DNA from: CAWELS01 sp964468205
Lineage (GTDB): Bacteria; Acidobacteriota; Terriglobia; Bryobacterales; Bryobacteraceae
Length of the DNA: 41,149 bases
Assembly (NCBI GenBank): GCA_964468205.1
Contig: CAYXVG010000058.1
Coordinates: forward strand, 1 to 41,149
Direction of reading: 5' to 3'
The notes beneath the pieces are model-generated. The model was not told the DNA's origin, made no database searches, and worked only from the letters and a program-made list of their open reading frames with translations. Numbering within the stretch: the first letter of the stretch is position 1; every line of letters begins with the position of its first letter. Made by a program: the position numbers and the translations under genes. Shown here in pieces: positions 32,842-41,120 of this stretch.

Positions 32842-33987
32842 GTGCGGAGCAATCAGGGCAGCGGGCGGGAAGGCCGGCCGGGCGGTACAGACCTCACAGT
32901 CGTCATTCCCACCTACAACGAGCGGGCGAACGTCGCGGAGGTGGTGCGCCGCCTGGACGCGTGCCTGGAAGGACGCCATTGGGAAGTGATCTTCGTGGAC
33001 GACGATTCCGCCGACGGAACGGCGGACGAGGTGCGCCGCCTCGCGCGTGACGACGGCCGTGTGCGGTGCCTGCAGCGCATCGGCCGCCGCGGCCTTTCCT
33101 CGGCCTGCATCGAAGGGATGCTTGCCAGCTCATCGCCACTGATCGCAGTGATGGACGGCGACCTGCAGCACGACGAGGCGCTGCTGCCAAAGATGATGGA
33201 CGAGCTTTCCCGCGGAGATCTCGATATTGTCATCGGCAGCCGCTACGTCGAGGGGGGCGGAATAGGCGAATGGAGCCGGAAACGCGCCCTGGCAAGCCGC
33301 TTTGCCAACTCGCTCAGCAAGGCCGTCACGCGGGCGGAGCTCAGCGATCGGATGAGCGGGTTTTTCATGCTCCGCCGCGAGGTCTTCGAAGAAGCGGTTC
33401 GCGGGCTCTCCGGCATTGGCTTCAAGATCCTGCTGGACATCTTCGCTTCGTCGCCCCGGCCGCTCCGCTTCACGGAACTGCCCTACGAGTTTCGCATCCG
33501 CCAAGCCGGGACCAGCAAATTGGATACCGAGGCCGCGTGGAGCTATCTGGTGCTACTGCTCGACAAGCTCTTTGGCAACTTGATTCCGGTGCGCCTGATT
33601 GCGTTCCTGCTCGTCGGCAGCTTCGGCATCCTGGTGCATCTTTCGGCCTTCGCGCTCCTGTTCAAGGGACTGGGCTACGCCTTCGTTCCCAGCCAGGTGA
33701 TCGCCACACTGGTGGCAATGGTCAGCAACTTCTCGTTGAACAATGTGCTCACCTACCGCGACGTCCGGCTCCGCGGGCTCCGCTGGCTGTGGGGGCTGCT
33801 CTCGTTCATCGTGGCGTGCAGCATGGGCGCCATCGCCAACGTCAGCCTGGCAGCCTACCTATTCGAGATGGAGATGCAGTGGACGCTATCGGCTTTCGCC
33901 GGCATCCTCGTGAGCACGGTGTGGAATTACGCGGTGACCTCGCTCTACACCTGGGGATCGCCGAAGCCGGGGCGGAAGCGCGGCTGA
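32842..33987 (+). CDS. Family 2 glycosyltransferase fused to a GtrA-like membrane domain (polyprenyl-phosphate sugar synthase type)
   Basis: The 381-residue protein has a GT2 catalytic domain of the DPM1 type: LTVVIPTYNERANV, VIFVDDDSADGT (53-60 region), the DxD site AVMDGDLQHDE (Asp105, Asp107), VIGSRYVEGGG and FRIRQAGTSKL. From about residue 245 a GtrA-like domain follows, with four hydrophobic segments and VSNFSLNNVLTYRD. Such fusions transfer mannose or glucose from a nucleotide sugar to undecaprenyl or similar phosphate at the inner membrane, and GtrA may help flip the product. The start is GTG at 32842, 13 bases after an extended -10 (TGCTAGAAT). Two later ATG codons lie inside the catalytic domain, so GTG is the best choice. 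Target glycan unknown. Confidence 0.9.
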   Translation: MRSNQGSGREGRPGGTDLTVVIPTYNERANVAEVVRRLDACLEGRHWEVIFVDDDSADGTADEVRRLARDDGRVRCLQRIGRRGLSSACIEGMLASSSPLIAVMDGDLQHDEALLPKMMDELSRGDLDIVIGSRYVEGGGIGEWSRKRALASRFANSLSKAVTRAELSDRMSGFFMLRREVFEEAVRGLSGIGFKILLDIFASSPRPLRFTELPYEFRIRQAGTSKLDTEAAWSYLVLLLDKLFGNLIPVRLIAFLLVGSFGILVHLSAFALLFKGLGYAFVPSQVIATLVAMVSNFSLNNVLTYRDVRLRGLRWLWGLLSFIVACSMGAIANVSLAAYLFEMEMQWTLSAFAGILVSTVWNYAVTSLYTWGSPKPGRKRG

Positions 33988-34018
33988 GGCGAAGATGCGC
34001 CCGAATTGCGGCGCCCCG

Positions 34019-35497
34019 TTACGATATCTTCCACCCTTTGCGCGTCTCCGGTTTGACGAGTTCGTTGGCTGCCGGGACGTTGGTGACCTTCATCTGGCGG
34101 CTGTCCCATTCGAGCTTTCCTTCGAAGCGGAGCGAGAGGACGCCGAGTAGGATCCACTCGGTGAACGGCCCGGCGACTTCGAAGTTCGAACAGGACGGGT
34201 CGCCTCCCTTCGCGGCGCGAATCCAGTCCTGATAGTGCCCGGGAGAACGGTTGTAGGTTTCCTCGGGGAAGATGTAGTCCGCCATCAGCTTCTCCGGAAC
34301 GAGCCGCGTCATTTCGCCGTACGTTCCGGTGGTGATGACGCCCTTGTCACCGATGAAGACGCTCCCGTTGCTGGAACCGCCGGGAGACACGGCAACGCGC
34401 GCCTGGAGTTCTTCCAGGGAAGGCGGCCAGAGGCGCCCGCCGCGCGGTTGACGGGGCAGGCGGCCCCACTGGTTCGGCTCGGCATCCTGACGCCGGCGCC
34501 GCGGGCCGGGGTAGTCGCCAAGGTGCTCGCCCGCGGGAACCCCCTTGATCTCCGGGGCGCCCTTCATGCCGTCATACCAGTAGATGGTGACGGCGGGCAT
34601 CGCGCCACGAGCGGGAAAATCAAACCGGATCACGGATTTTTCCGGATAAGTGAGGCTATTCTTTCCTTCCTGGGACAGACACTCGACGCTCGATGGCGCG
34701 CCGAGCTGCAAAGCCCAGTTCGCGGCGCCGAGGATGTGGCACGCCATGTCGCCCAGCGCGCCGCAGCCGAAGTCGTACCACCCGCGCCATTTGAATGGCG
34801 CATAGGCGGTGGAGAAGGGCCGCTGGCTGGAGATGCCGAGCCACGAGTCCCAGTCCATCGTTTCCGGCGCCGCCTCTTCCGGCGGCAGAGCGGAGACTCC
34901 TTGCGGCCAGATAGGCCGGTTCGTCCAGGCATGCACTTCGGTCACGTTGCCGATGTCGCCGGCCGCGATGATCTCGGCGCATTGCCGCGTGCCGTCGTTC
35001 GAGTAACCCTGGTTGCCCATTTGCGTGGCGACCCCGTGCTTCTGGGAGGCTTCGGTCAGCTTCCGGGCTTCCCAGATGGTTCGGGTGAGCGGTTTCTGGC
35101 AGTAGACATGTTTGCCCCGCTCCATCGCCCACATGGCGGCCATGCCGTGCATGTGATCGGGAGTGGAGATGGTGACCGCGTCAATATTGCGGTCCTCTTT
35201 GTCGAGCATTTGCCGGAAATCGGTGTACTTCGGCGCCTTGCCGTACTTGGTGAACATGCGCTGGGCGCGGACCGAGTCCGGGTCGGCGAAGGCGACAATA
35301 TTCTCGGTTTCGCAGTTCGCGATGTCGCTGTGTCCCTTACCGCCGGCTCCGATCGCCGCGATGTTCAGCTTGTTGTTCGGCGAATGGTAGCCCAGCCGCG
35401 ATAGCGATGGGACGCTGCCGAATCCCACGGCGGGGACCGCCCCGGCCAGCAGGCTGCCATAGAAAAAGTGCCGTCTTGAAACTCGATTATTTGCCAT
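34019..35497 (-). CDS. Tat-exported Gfo/Idh/MocA-family oxidoreductase
   Basis: The 492-residue protein has a twin-arginine leader (VSRRHFFYGSLLAGAVPAV), the Rossmann segment NIAAIGAGGKGHSD, STPDHMHGMAAMWAM, the active-site CQKPLTR, and FGCGALGDMACHILG in the C-terminal domain. It is a paralogue of the enzyme at 12874-14295 but keeps Gln rather than Val before KP. An insertion of about 40 residues rich in Arg and Pro (around 34375-34515) breaks the C-terminal domain before GSVFIGDKG. It probably oxidises or reduces a sugar outside the cytoplasm. The ATG at 35497 starts MANNRVSRRHFF; the longer frame to 35545 enters the divergent regulatory region. It is divergent from the second DUF3604 gene. 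Confidence 0.9.
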   Translation of the reverse strand: MANNRVSRRHFFYGSLLAGAVPAVGFGSVPSLSRLGYHSPNNKLNIAAIGAGGKGHSDIANCETENIVAFADPDSVRAQRMFTKYGKAPKYTDFRQMLDKEDRNIDAVTISTPDHMHGMAAMWAMERGKHVYCQKPLTRTIWEARKLTEASQKHGVATQMGNQGYSNDGTRQCAEIIAAGDIGNVTEVHAWTNRPIWPQGVSALPPEEAAPETMDWDSWLGISSQRPFSTAYAPFKWRGWYDFGCGALGDMACHILGAANWALQLGAPSSVECLSQEGKNSLTYPEKSVIRFDFPARGAMPAVTIYWYDGMKGAPEIKGVPAGEHLGDYPGPRRRRQDAEPNQWGRLPRQPRGGRLWPPSLEELQARVAVSPGGSSNGSVFIGDKGVITTGTYGEMTRLVPEKLMADYIFPEETYNRSPGHYQDWIRAAKGGDPSCSNFEVAGPFTEWILLGVLSLRFEGKLEWDSRQMKVTNVPAANELVKPETRKGWKIS

Positions 35498-35558
35498 GTC
35501 GATCAACCTCAACCCTGCACCGGCCCGCTTTGCCGTAGCAGCCAACGGAGTGCAGCGT

Positions 35559-35588
35559 TACATTAAATGTACTACGTTATCAGTGATA
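35559..35588. promoter_or_regulatory. Two palindromes in the divergent Gfo/Idh - DUF3604 region
   Basis: TACATTAAATGTA (35559-35571) is a perfect inverted repeat with 6-base arms. TATCAGTGATA (35578-35588) is another with 5-base arms. Their centres are 18 bases apart. Both lie in the only AT-rich part of the divergent intergenic region and are candidate operators for a dimeric regulator acting on both genes. Confidence 0.5.
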
Positions 35589-35739
35589 GCCCATGCGGCG
35601 CGTCTATTCCCAGATCGCCGCCCTGTGGCGGCTCATCGCCCGAGAGGCCGCCGCCGCGGATTCATCGTCAGCCGGCCAGGCGAGGACTCGACCGGTGGAT
35701 TGTTGCGGACCGCCATGCCCAAGTACAGGACCTACTAAC

Positions 35740-38583
35740 ATGAAGCGCATTATTCTGGTTTTCGCCGTTCTCACTCTCGCCGTTCCGGTGTTAGCCGTTG
35801 CGGAAACAGTCTCCGTGCGGATCCGGTTTGGAGTAACGGACACCGAGCCTTCGGAATGGCGCGGCGCCATTGACGCATCGGGAGGGACGGTCACCGGACT
35901 CGACCTATGGCGTCCGCGGCCGGACCTGGCGATTGACGGGCTCCGCGGGTTTCGCCTGCAGACCATTCAAGGGCCGAACTTCGGCGTACCCCCCGACAAG
36001 CCGGTACAGCCATTGACCGACCGGCAGACCTTCATCGTCGTGCCCGGAATTGTCGTGACCGTCGAAGGCGGCCTCGGCACGATCCTGAAGGTCAATACAA
36101 ATCGTGGCGACTTTCCCGTCGATCTATCCCGAATCGCGGCCGGCGATGAGTTGCGGTTTCTCGAGGACGCCGTTGTGGCGGACCTGGTTCCCACGGTAGA
36201 GAAGATCTCCACCGCCGGGTTCGAAGATGAATACGCGGCGATCCTGCCGGGCGAGGACGGCGCGGCCCTTGTCGCGTGGACGGCCTGGAAGGACGGCCAC
36301 CAAAATCAGGTTCTGGCAAGACGCCGCACAACGTCAGGTTGGGGCCCAACACAGGAGATCACCGGTCCGGCCGACGCTTTTCTCGTGAAGCTTGCACATG
36401 ACCGGCATGGCCGCGCCTGGGCGATCTGGTCCGATCAGATCGATGGCAACCGCGACCTGTACGCTAGCCGGGAAGACGGAGACTCTTGGAGCAAGCCGGA
36501 GCGCCTCACCAGCGCGCCACAGCCGGACATCTATCATGAGGCGATCAGCGGGGCCGACGGCCATTTGTGGGTGGTGTGGCAGGGCTTCCGCGACGGGAAG
36601 TCCGATATCTTCGCCAGGGCCTATGACGGCGAGTCATGGTCGCCCGAACAGCGGGTCTCGACGTCGCCGGCCAATGACTGGAATCCGTCGGTCGCCGTGG
36701 ACGGCAGGGGTTCGCTCTACGTGGCCTGGGACACCTTTGACAAGGGCGACTACAACCTCGCATTGCGCCGTTTCGCGAACGGCGAGTGGGGCGATGTGAC
36801 CGCCATCGCCGATACTCCGAAGTTCGAAGCGCACGTCTCGATCGCCTGCGACGCACAGGACCGGCTATGGGCCGTCTGGAACGAAAGCGGGATGCTGTGG
36901 GGAAAGGACACCGGCTACGGGCTCTACATTCAGGGCACTCCGCTCTACAACTGGCGCGACATGAAGATGGCCGTGCTGACACCGGAAGGCTGGATGGAGC
37001 CGGTGGCGGACCTCGACGGCTCGCTACCGGAGGAACTCCGCGAATGGAACGACTTCCCGCAACTCGTGCGCGATGGCGATGGCCGCATGTGGGTGTTCTT
37101 CCGCCACCGCACGTTGAAAATTCGCGACGTCTATCCGCAGCACGAGGCGCACCGCGCGGCGTGGGAGATCTACGGAACGGCCTTCGACGGCCGCGGCTGG
37201 TCGCGGCCGATCAACTTCCCCGACAGCAGCGGCCGGATGGACATGCGCTGGCAGGCGGCCGTCGCTCCGGACGGACGCCTCCACGCCGCCTGGCCGACGG
37301 ACGGCCGCGACTTCGCCGCCATGCTGCACAAGCACGCCGATATCTTCACGGCGGAGATTCCCGCGCCTCCCAGCCCGGTGGTGAGCGCGGAGTTGCAGCC
37401 GCGGGTGCAGCCGAAGCTGCGGGCGCGCCGGATCCATCCCAACGAGGAGGAAGACACGCGCCGCATCCGGGCCTACACGATCGAGTCCGGCGGCAAACGC
37501 TACAAGATCTACCGCGGCGACACGCACCGCCACACGGAGTTCTCGATGGACGGCCACAACGACGGTTCGCTGCTCGAGACCTACCGCTACGCCATGGATC
37601 CGGGCGCACTCGACTATCTCGGCGTCAGCGAGCATAACTTCATCGGCGGGCCCGAGCTGCCCTACATCAACTTCGTGCTGCAGCAGGCAGTGGACATCTA
37701 CCGGGCCGCCGGCACGTTCGAGACGCTGTTCGTCTACGAGCGCAGCGTGCGCAACCCGCACGGCCACCGCAACATCATCTTCACGAAGCGAGGCAATCCA
37801 ACCTTCCTGATTTCGAAGGAAGAGTTCGGTGGCCAGAACTTCCCGTTCACGACCGACGAGACCATGAAATGGTCCGCCAACCCCGAGCCGGTTGGAACGA
37901 AGGACCTCTACCAGTACCTCAAGAAGTACAACGGCATCTCCATTCCCCACACCTCCGCCACCAGGGGCATGGGCACCGACTGGCGGGACAACGACCCCGA
38001 GGTGGAGCCACTGGTGGAGATCTACCAGGGCGACCGCACGTCAGCCGAATACGAAGGCGCGCCGCGTGCGGGCCTCAGCGGCTACGGCTACCTCAACCCG
38101 GGCGGATTCCAAGCCGAGGGCACGATTTGGAACGCCTGGTCGAAGGGATACAAGATCGGCATCCAAGCGTCATCGGACCACCTTTCGACACACATCTCCT
38201 ACGCCTGCACCATAGCGGAGGAGTTCACGCGGGAGGGGCTGGTGGACGCCATGCGGAAGCGTCACAGCTACGGCGCGACGGACAACATCATTCTGGACTA
38301 CCGGCTCGAGAGCGGCGGCAGGGAATATCTGCAGGGCGATATCGCCACCGCGGCAAAGGGCTTCCGGCTATCGGTGAACGTGGTTGGAACGGCGCCAATC
38401 CGGCAGATTGACGTCATCCGGAATCAGGAGTTCGTTCACAACCTGCAAAATCTCGGCCGGGAGGCGAAATTCACGTATATGGATACCCAGCCTCCGGCCG
38501 GCGAGACCTACTACTATGTGCGGGTGCAGCAGGCGGACGGGCAGATTGCGTGGTCCTCGCCCATCTGGGTGACCGTGAACTAA
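35740..38583 (+). CDS. Secreted DUF3604 protein with N-terminal propeller-like repeats (second copy)
   Basis: From the chosen ATG the protein has 947 residues with a signal peptide (MKRIILVFAVLTLAVPVLAVAE is split at the Ala-Val-Ala end). Residues about 150-560 carry propeller-like blades such as DGHLWVVWQGFRDGKSDIF and DGRGSLYVAWDTFDKGDYN. The C-terminal DUF3604 domain has GDTHRHTEFSMDG (His596, His598), GVSEHNF (His632) and SSDHLSTH (His814). The frame is open to 35593, but the extra 49 residues precede the signal sequence and are not credible; AGGA lies 9 bases before 35740. The nearly equal spacing of the histidines in the first DUF3604 protein supports this start. Function is unknown. 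Divergent from a Tat-exported oxidoreductase gene. Confidence 0.87.
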   Translation: MKRIILVFAVLTLAVPVLAVAETVSVRIRFGVTDTEPSEWRGAIDASGGTVTGLDLWRPRPDLAIDGLRGFRLQTIQGPNFGVPPDKPVQPLTDRQTFIVVPGIVVTVEGGLGTILKVNTNRGDFPVDLSRIAAGDELRFLEDAVVADLVPTVEKISTAGFEDEYAAILPGEDGAALVAWTAWKDGHQNQVLARRRTTSGWGPTQEITGPADAFLVKLAHDRHGRAWAIWSDQIDGNRDLYASREDGDSWSKPERLTSAPQPDIYHEAISGADGHLWVVWQGFRDGKSDIFARAYDGESWSPEQRVSTSPANDWNPSVAVDGRGSLYVAWDTFDKGDYNLALRRFANGEWGDVTAIADTPKFEAHVSIACDAQDRLWAVWNESGMLWGKDTGYGLYIQGTPLYNWRDMKMAVLTPEGWMEPVADLDGSLPEELREWNDFPQLVRDGDGRMWVFFRHRTLKIRDVYPQHEAHRAAWEIYGTAFDGRGWSRPINFPDSSGRMDMRWQAAVAPDGRLHAAWPTDGRDFAAMLHKHADIFTAEIPAPPSPVVSAELQPRVQPKLRARRIHPNEEEDTRRIRAYTIESGGKRYKIYRGDTHRHTEFSMDGHNDGSLLETYRYAMDPGALDYLGVSEHNFIGGPELPYINFVLQQAVDIYRAAGTFETLFVYERSVRNPHGHRNIIFTKRGNPTFLISKEEFGGQNFPFTTDETMKWSANPEPVGTKDLYQYLKKYNGISIPHTSATRGMGTDWRDNDPEVEPLVEIYQGDRTSAEYEGAPRAGLSGYGYLNPGGFQAEGTIWNAWSKGYKIGIQASSDHLSTHISYACTIAEEFTREGLVDAMRKRHSYGATDNIILDYRLESGGREYLQGDIATAAKGFRLSVNVVGTAPIRQIDVIRNQEFVHNLQNLGREAKFTYMDTQPPAGETYYYVRVQQADGQIAWSSPIWVTVN

Positions 38584-38610
38584 CGGAGCCCGACTGACCG
38601 TCGGCGACGC

Positions 38611-39786
38611 TCAGCCTCGCGCCACGATGACGGCGGCGTAGAAGCCGTCGCCGGGTCCGGAGCCGGGAAGCCGCTGAAGTTCGCGCTCGAGCGCCAGACA
38701 ATCCGCCGCGCCGAGAACCTGCCGCACCACCTCTTCGTTCTCCTCGGGTTCGAGCGAGCAGGTGGAGTAGACCAGCCGTCCTCCCGGCGCGAGCGCGGCC
38801 GCGGCATTGCGCGCCAGACGAAGCTGGCGGCGCTGCTGCCGTTCCAGATCCGCCGGCTGAAGACGCCACTTGATTTCCGGATTCCGGCCGATGGTACCGG
38901 TGCCCGAGCAGGGAGCATCGATGAGGATCCGCTCGAATGGTTCGCGGAACGGCAAGCGATGCCGGCCGTCCAGGTTCACCAGGTCCACGCCGGGGAGCGC
39001 CACCGGCCGAAGCCGTTGCAGACTGATGTCGCCACCAACGATGCGCGCGCCGGATTCGAGCGCCTGAGCCGTCTTGTTTCCGGGTGCGCAACAAAGGTCG
39101 AGCAGCCGCTGCCCCGGCTGAAGATCGAGGAGCGGAACAATCGACTGCGAACCTATGTCCTGGCGGCGAAACGGACCGGGACCGCCCGAGCGCAGGCGGT
39201 AACAGCCCGGCAACGCCGTCATTTCGGAATCGAGTTCCGCTGCTTCGGCCTCCCGCCCCGCCGGCACGCGGATATAGGCTTCGGGTGGACGCAGGAACGC
39301 TTCCGCGATTCGCTTCGCCGCGCCCGCGCCGTAGTGTTTCTCCCACCGGGCCAGCAGCCACTCGGGATGAGAAAGAGCAACCTGCCGGCTTGGCCACTCG
39401 ACCGGATCCCGGTTCACCCGCCGCAACACGGCGTTCACGAGTCCCGCGCCGGAACGTTTGCGCGCGCGCTTCACCAACTCGACGCTCTCGGAGACGGCGG
39501 CGTGCCGCGGGATGCGGTCGAGGTAGCGAAGCTGGTAGATCCCGATCCGGAGCGCGAGCACGAGTTCCGGGTCAAGTTGCGCCGGATCGCGCTTGGCGAA
39601 ATGCCCGGCGAGGAAATCGAGTTGCGCCTGCCAGCGGAGGACTCCGAGAACGATCTCTCCGCAAAGCCCCGCGTCGCGGCTGCTGAGGCCTTCGGTGCGC
39701 TCCCAGAGCAGGTCAGTCGAATGCCCGCCTCGGGAAACCTGGTCCAGAATGTCATAAGCGAATTTGCGCGCCGGAGAGATGGCCAT
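38611..39786 (-). CDS. rsmB: 16S rRNA (cytosine-967-C5)-methyltransferase-like protein
   Basis: The 391-residue protein has an N-terminal NusB-like RNA-binding domain (ARKFAYDILDQVSRG, LGVLRWQAQLDFL, LRIGIYQLRYLDRIP) and a C-terminal SAM-dependent methyltransferase of the RsmB/NOP2 family. The SAM loop is LLDLCCAPGNKT, the first catalytic Cys is in IDAPCSGTGTIGRNPE, and the second is in YSTCSLEPEENEE. RsmB methylates C967 of 16S rRNA. It is slightly shorter than the E. coli enzyme (about 430). It diverges from ttcA with only 26 bases between start codons; a -10-like TATTAT or TATAAA lies 12-15 bases before its ATG and no Shine-Dalgarno is seen. Confidence 0.93.
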   Translation of the reverse strand: MAISPARKFAYDILDQVSRGGHSTDLLWERTEGLSSRDAGLCGEIVLGVLRWQAQLDFLAGHFAKRDPAQLDPELVLALRIGIYQLRYLDRIPRHAAVSESVELVKRARKRSGAGLVNAVLRRVNRDPVEWPSRQVALSHPEWLLARWEKHYGAGAAKRIAEAFLRPPEAYIRVPAGREAEAAELDSEMTALPGCYRLRSGGPGPFRRQDIGSQSIVPLLDLQPGQRLLDLCCAPGNKTAQALESGARIVGGDISLQRLRPVALPGVDLVNLDGRHRLPFREPFERILIDAPCSGTGTIGRNPEIKWRLQPADLERQQRRQLRLARNAAAALAPGGRLVYSTCSLEPEENEEVVRQVLGAADCLALERELQRLPGSGPGDGFYAAVIVARG

Positions 39787-39798
39787 GAGGGAACACTC

Positions 39799-39807
39799 TT
39801 TATAATA
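39799..39807. promoter_or_regulatory. Overlapping divergent -10 elements of rsmB and ttcA
   Basis: TTTATAATA contains TATAAT on the plus strand (39801-39806), 6 bases before the ttcA TTG, and TATTAT or TATAAA on the minus strand, 15 or 12 bases before the rsmB ATG. In a 26-base intergenic gap the same bases must serve both promoters. Confidence 0.5.
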
Positions 39808-39812
39808 GAGGC

Positions 39813-40598
39813 TTGGACCTGGGAAAAGCCCTGCTTCGTAAAACCGGACAAGCGATTCACCGCTTCCGGATGATCCGCGACGGCGACCGAGTGGCCGTGG
39901 CGCTCTCGGGCGGCAAGGATTCGCTGACGCTACTCGAAGCGCTGCTGCTGCTCGAGCAGCGCGCGCCGGTCGAGTTTACCGTCTGCGCTTTCACCATCGA
40001 GCAGGGCAAATTCCTGCGGCCGATCGATCCGCTGCGTGACTACCTGAAGGCGAAGGGCGTCGATTGGACCTACTTCCACGATACTCCTTCCTTCCAGCTC
40101 ATCCGCGAGCAGCCCGAGCACGGCTGCGACCTCTGCAGCCGCTACCGCCGGCGCGCCGTCTACGAGGTAGCAAATGGCCTCGGCGCAAACGTGATCGCCT
40201 TCGGCCACACCGCCGACGACTTCTGCGAGGCCTTCCTCCGCAACGCCCTGTTCACCGGCAAGCTCAGCGCCCTGCCGGCCGTCACGCACTCCCGCGACGG
40301 CCAGTTCCGGCTCATCCGTCCGCTGGTTTATGTGAGCGAGGAGATGACCGCCGCCTACGCCGAGCAGGCGGGTGCGCCGCTGGTCCCCTGCGGCTGCAAT
40401 CAGAAGACCGGAACGGTGCGGAAAGCCATCCGCCAACTGTTCGCCGATATCGAGAAGGATTACCCAAATCTGCAATCGACGCTGCTGACATCGATGGGCA
40501 ATCTTCAACTCGAGCGATTGCTGGACCCGAAGTACATGGATCTTGATGGAGAAGCGGAAGAGCAGAATCTACTGCCGATCCTCGAGGAAGAGAGCTGA
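39813..40598 (+). CDS. ttcA: tRNA 2-thiocytidine synthetase TtcA-like protein
   Basis: The 261-residue protein is an N-type PP-loop ATPase with SGGKDSLTLLEAL near residue 32, the Fe-S cysteine motif GCDLCSRYRRRAVY, FGHTADDFCEAFLRNALFTGKLSALP, and a later PCGCNQKTG that can supply the third Cys. This order matches TtcA, which adds sulfur to C32 of certain tRNAs using a [4Fe-4S] cluster, rather than TilS. The start is TTG at 39813 (protein MDLGKALLRKTGQAI), directly where transcription from the upstream TATAAT should begin; the next ATG is 19 codons in and would remove conserved sequence. The C-terminal tail after LERLLDPKYM is acidic. Confidence 0.88.
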   Translation: MDLGKALLRKTGQAIHRFRMIRDGDRVAVALSGGKDSLTLLEALLLLEQRAPVEFTVCAFTIEQGKFLRPIDPLRDYLKAKGVDWTYFHDTPSFQLIREQPEHGCDLCSRYRRRAVYEVANGLGANVIAFGHTADDFCEAFLRNALFTGKLSALPAVTHSRDGQFRLIRPLVYVSEEMTAAYAEQAGAPLVPCGCNQKTGTVRKAIRQLFADIEKDYPNLQSTLLTSMGNLQLERLLDPKYMDLDGEAEEQNLLPILEEES

Positions 40599-41068
40599 AA
40601 CGGCGTATCGGAATCAGACTTTTCCACAGAGTAAGTTATTGACCTGGCTAATCAAACTCGACATTTGGCTTTGTTTGTGAGTTTTTACTTGTTTCGCCCT
40701 CTCCTTTTCTCCCTGAATCTGGTTCACGGCAATTCGATAGTGCACGCGCCCTGGCGGGATCGCACCCCACGCGGGTGAGCAATCCCGTAGTCCAGAGTCG
40801 TAAGCAGCGTGGAAGCGCCTTGATTTCGGGGCGTCGCAGGGACATTCCGGGAATATATGCGGATGTCAACCAACAAGCGGGCAAGGGCTCGTCAGCGCCC
40901 CGAAGGGCTGCGAACGAAGCGCCAGCACTCGCGGCACGAACCTAACATCGTTGCCGCGGCAATGCGAGGGATTTGGTTCGGACAACAAAACTTCCGGCCC
41001 GCAAAGATATTCTCGCCCGCGAGAGTCATGGCCAAACGGTTTCACCTCGTTAAGTGGTTGATTTCAAA

Positions 41069-41093
41069 ACACGATTGTTTCATGCAATCGTGT
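41069..41093. repeat. Perfect 9-bp inverted repeat
   Basis: ACACGATTG (41069-41077) and CAATCGTGT (41085-41093) pair perfectly around the 7-base loop TTTCATG. It is not followed by a T-tract. It could be a hairpin in an RNA, or an operator. Confidence 0.6.
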
Positions 41094-41120
41094 GTGACTC
41101 GAAACCGGCCAAGGTCCTGA

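Noticed and set aside
35593..35739. N-terminal extension of the second DUF3604 protein
   Set aside because: It would put 49 residues before a clear signal peptide, and the paralogue has no such extension.
40620..40628. DnaA box (TTTTCCACA)
   Set aside because: A single match to the loose consensus with no cluster of boxes, no AT-rich unwinding region of note and no dnaA or dnaN nearby; not an origin.
40745..40805. tRNA-like stretch (GGGATCGCACCCC with GCAATCCCGTAG)
   Set aside because: It does not fold into a cloverleaf with acceptor, anticodon and T arms of the right sizes on either strand.
40648..40884. Small minus-strand open frame after ttcA
   Set aside because: No recognisable family, no clear ribosome binding site or promoter; composition is only weakly protein-like.
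40857..41120. Small plus-strand open frame near the window end
   Set aside because: Very basic, no family resemblance, no start signals, and it runs through the hairpin at 41069-41093.
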